Shown: piece after piece, positions 63,369-64,000 of the stretch
Layout: every line of letters begins with the position of its first letter
Numbering within the stretch: position 1 is the first letter of the stretch
DNA from: Coprovicinus avistercoris
GTDB taxonomy: Bacteria > Actinomycetota > Coriobacteriia > Coriobacteriales > Atopobiaceae
Assembly (NCBI GenBank): GCA_018714895.1
Contig: DVMQ01000017.1
Span: 62,001 to 126,000 of the forward strand
Reading direction: 5' to 3'
DNA: 64,000 bases
The notes under the pieces: model-generated
What the model was told of the DNA's origin: nothing
Seen by the model: the letters and a program-made list of their open reading frames with translations, nothing else
Databases searched by the model: none
Made by a program: the position numbers and the translations under genes

Positions 63369-64000
63369 GGGTAGGAAGTCTTGCTTGGCTTGCTGTATAT
63401 ATCCTCCTTGGGAAGACCCATCGACGTGGAGCGCTTGGTTCAAATCAATCAACCATAATGGTGCTGCGTTATGCATGTAGACGGTTAGCAGAATGTCCTG
63501 GTATCTGCAGAATTGCACATCTTCCGAGTGTGGCACTCTTGCGTGATGAACTCAGGCGTTTTTCTTGGATACAAAGAAATTCATTTTCAGATGACGAGAT
63601 TGTCGGAATGATTCTCTTTGGATTGATGAGCATCCCCGTTCTGTTCGCCCTGATTTGTTCATCGGTTATAGGAATTGGTATTGGACTCGTGGTGGCAATT
63701 GCCAGTTGCCTTGTTCTTGTCCGTATGGTTGAACGGCGAAAAGCACAAGATCTTACTCGTGAGATACCCGATGTCTTTCGTTCATTAGCAGTTGCACTTG
63801 GATCGGGACGAACACTTTCACAGGCTATTGAATATGTGGGGACTCATGAGCAGGGAAGAATTGGTTCGGAATTTGCAAAGGCAGCCCTCTCTCTACACTG
63901 CGGAGCATCTACCAGTCATGCATTACATCAGCTGGAAACCGAATTGAACGTACCAGGTATTGAACTTCTTACAACTACGCTTTCAATCTCGCAAAGGACC
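63347..64000 (+). CDS. Tad pilus inner-membrane platform protein TadB-like (partial, 5' end)
   Basis: The frame opens at ATG 63347 with a perfect AAAGGAGGTG seven bases upstream, overlaps the cpaF end by 22 bases, and stays open to the window edge (218 codons). It has an N-terminal helix, two adjacent helices near residues 87-125 (GMILFGLMSIPVLFALIC, GIGIGLVVAIASCLVLV), then EIPDVFRSLAVALGSGRTLSQAI, typical of T2SF (GspF) domains. The order cpaB-cpaE-cpaF-tadB supports the Tad identity. Confidence 0.82.
   Translation, partial: MEVLAALGVGSLAWLAVYILLGKTHRRGALGSNQSTIMVLRYACRRLAECPGICRIAHLPSVALLRDELRRFSWIQRNSFSDDEIVGMILFGLMSIPVLFALICSSVIGIGIGLVVAIASCLVLVRMVERRKAQDLTREIPDVFRSLAVALGSGRTLSQAIEYVGTHEQGRIGSEFAKAALSLHCGASTSHALHQLETELNVPGIELLTTTLSISQRT

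Noticed and set aside
1..64000. CRISPR arrays, insertion sequences, prophage, rRNA or tRNA genes
   Set aside because: No regularly spaced repeats, transposase, integrase or structural RNA signatures were seen apart from the T-box.

Overview
The window looks like chromosome of a low- to mid-GC member of the Coriobacteriia, most like Atopobium/Lancefieldella (family Atopobiaceae). The reasons are actinobacterial-type genes (type Ic aspartate aminotransferase, a Tad pilus locus, RicT with a long basic tail), a Firmicutes-style T-box before pheS, a type IA topoisomerase with an archaeal look, and moderate GC. The genus is an inference from remembered protein styles; no database was searched. I see no tRNA, rRNA, CRISPR array, insertion sequence or phage.

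Layout. 0-5.3 kb: the tail of a nitroreductase-like gene, then a DeoR-type regulator divergent from a four-gene operon (class II aldolase, PfkB kinase, ROK kinase, SIS isomerase) that reads as a tagatose/amino-sugar phosphate branch without its transporter. 5.3-34.7 kb: mostly housekeeping. It holds an M16C peptidase, UspA, UppP, a small phosphatase, a 2-hydroxyacid dehydrogenase, a CDF exporter, PcrA, MTA/SAH nucleosidase, DegV, aspartate aminotransferase, a TPR-STAS-TatAB-TatC cluster, topoisomerase-tmk-holB-ricT, dtd, ROK glucokinase-nagA, and T-box-pheS-pheT. 34.7-36.2 kb: a PLC-like zinc protein and a convergent protein that I read as a degenerate HEPN-MNT fusion.

36.2-47.1 kb is the most distinctive accessory locus: a GntR/UTRA regulator, dhaK, dhaL, a dhaK-dhaL fusion, galactitol-family PTS IIA and IIB, a small membrane protein, a RhaD-like aldolase, PTS IIC, a FucA-like aldolase and an AraC regulator. 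Several genes are separated by strong hairpins. Together they suggest uptake of a ketose or polyol as a 1-phosphate, aldol cleavage to dihydroxyacetone phosphate plus an aldehyde, and ATP-driven phosphorylation of dihydroxyacetone or a similar short ketose. Pyruvate kinase, a cytoplasmic GH13 enzyme and D-lactate dehydrogenase follow (47.3-51.4 kb), fitting a fermentative sugar user.

51.4-56.8 kb carries a Ca-type P-ATPase behind a long structured leader that can pair with its own ribosome binding site, a zinc-ribbon membrane protein and RsgA. 56.9-59.7 kb is visibly GC-richer than its surroundings (DUF2252 protein, MFS transporter, probable gene remnant) and looks acquired. From 59.9 kb to the end a Tad pilus operon begins (CpaB, CpaE-like, CpaF, TadB-like) and runs off the window.

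Many starts below are chosen from Shine-Dalgarno position and differ from the longest reading frame.
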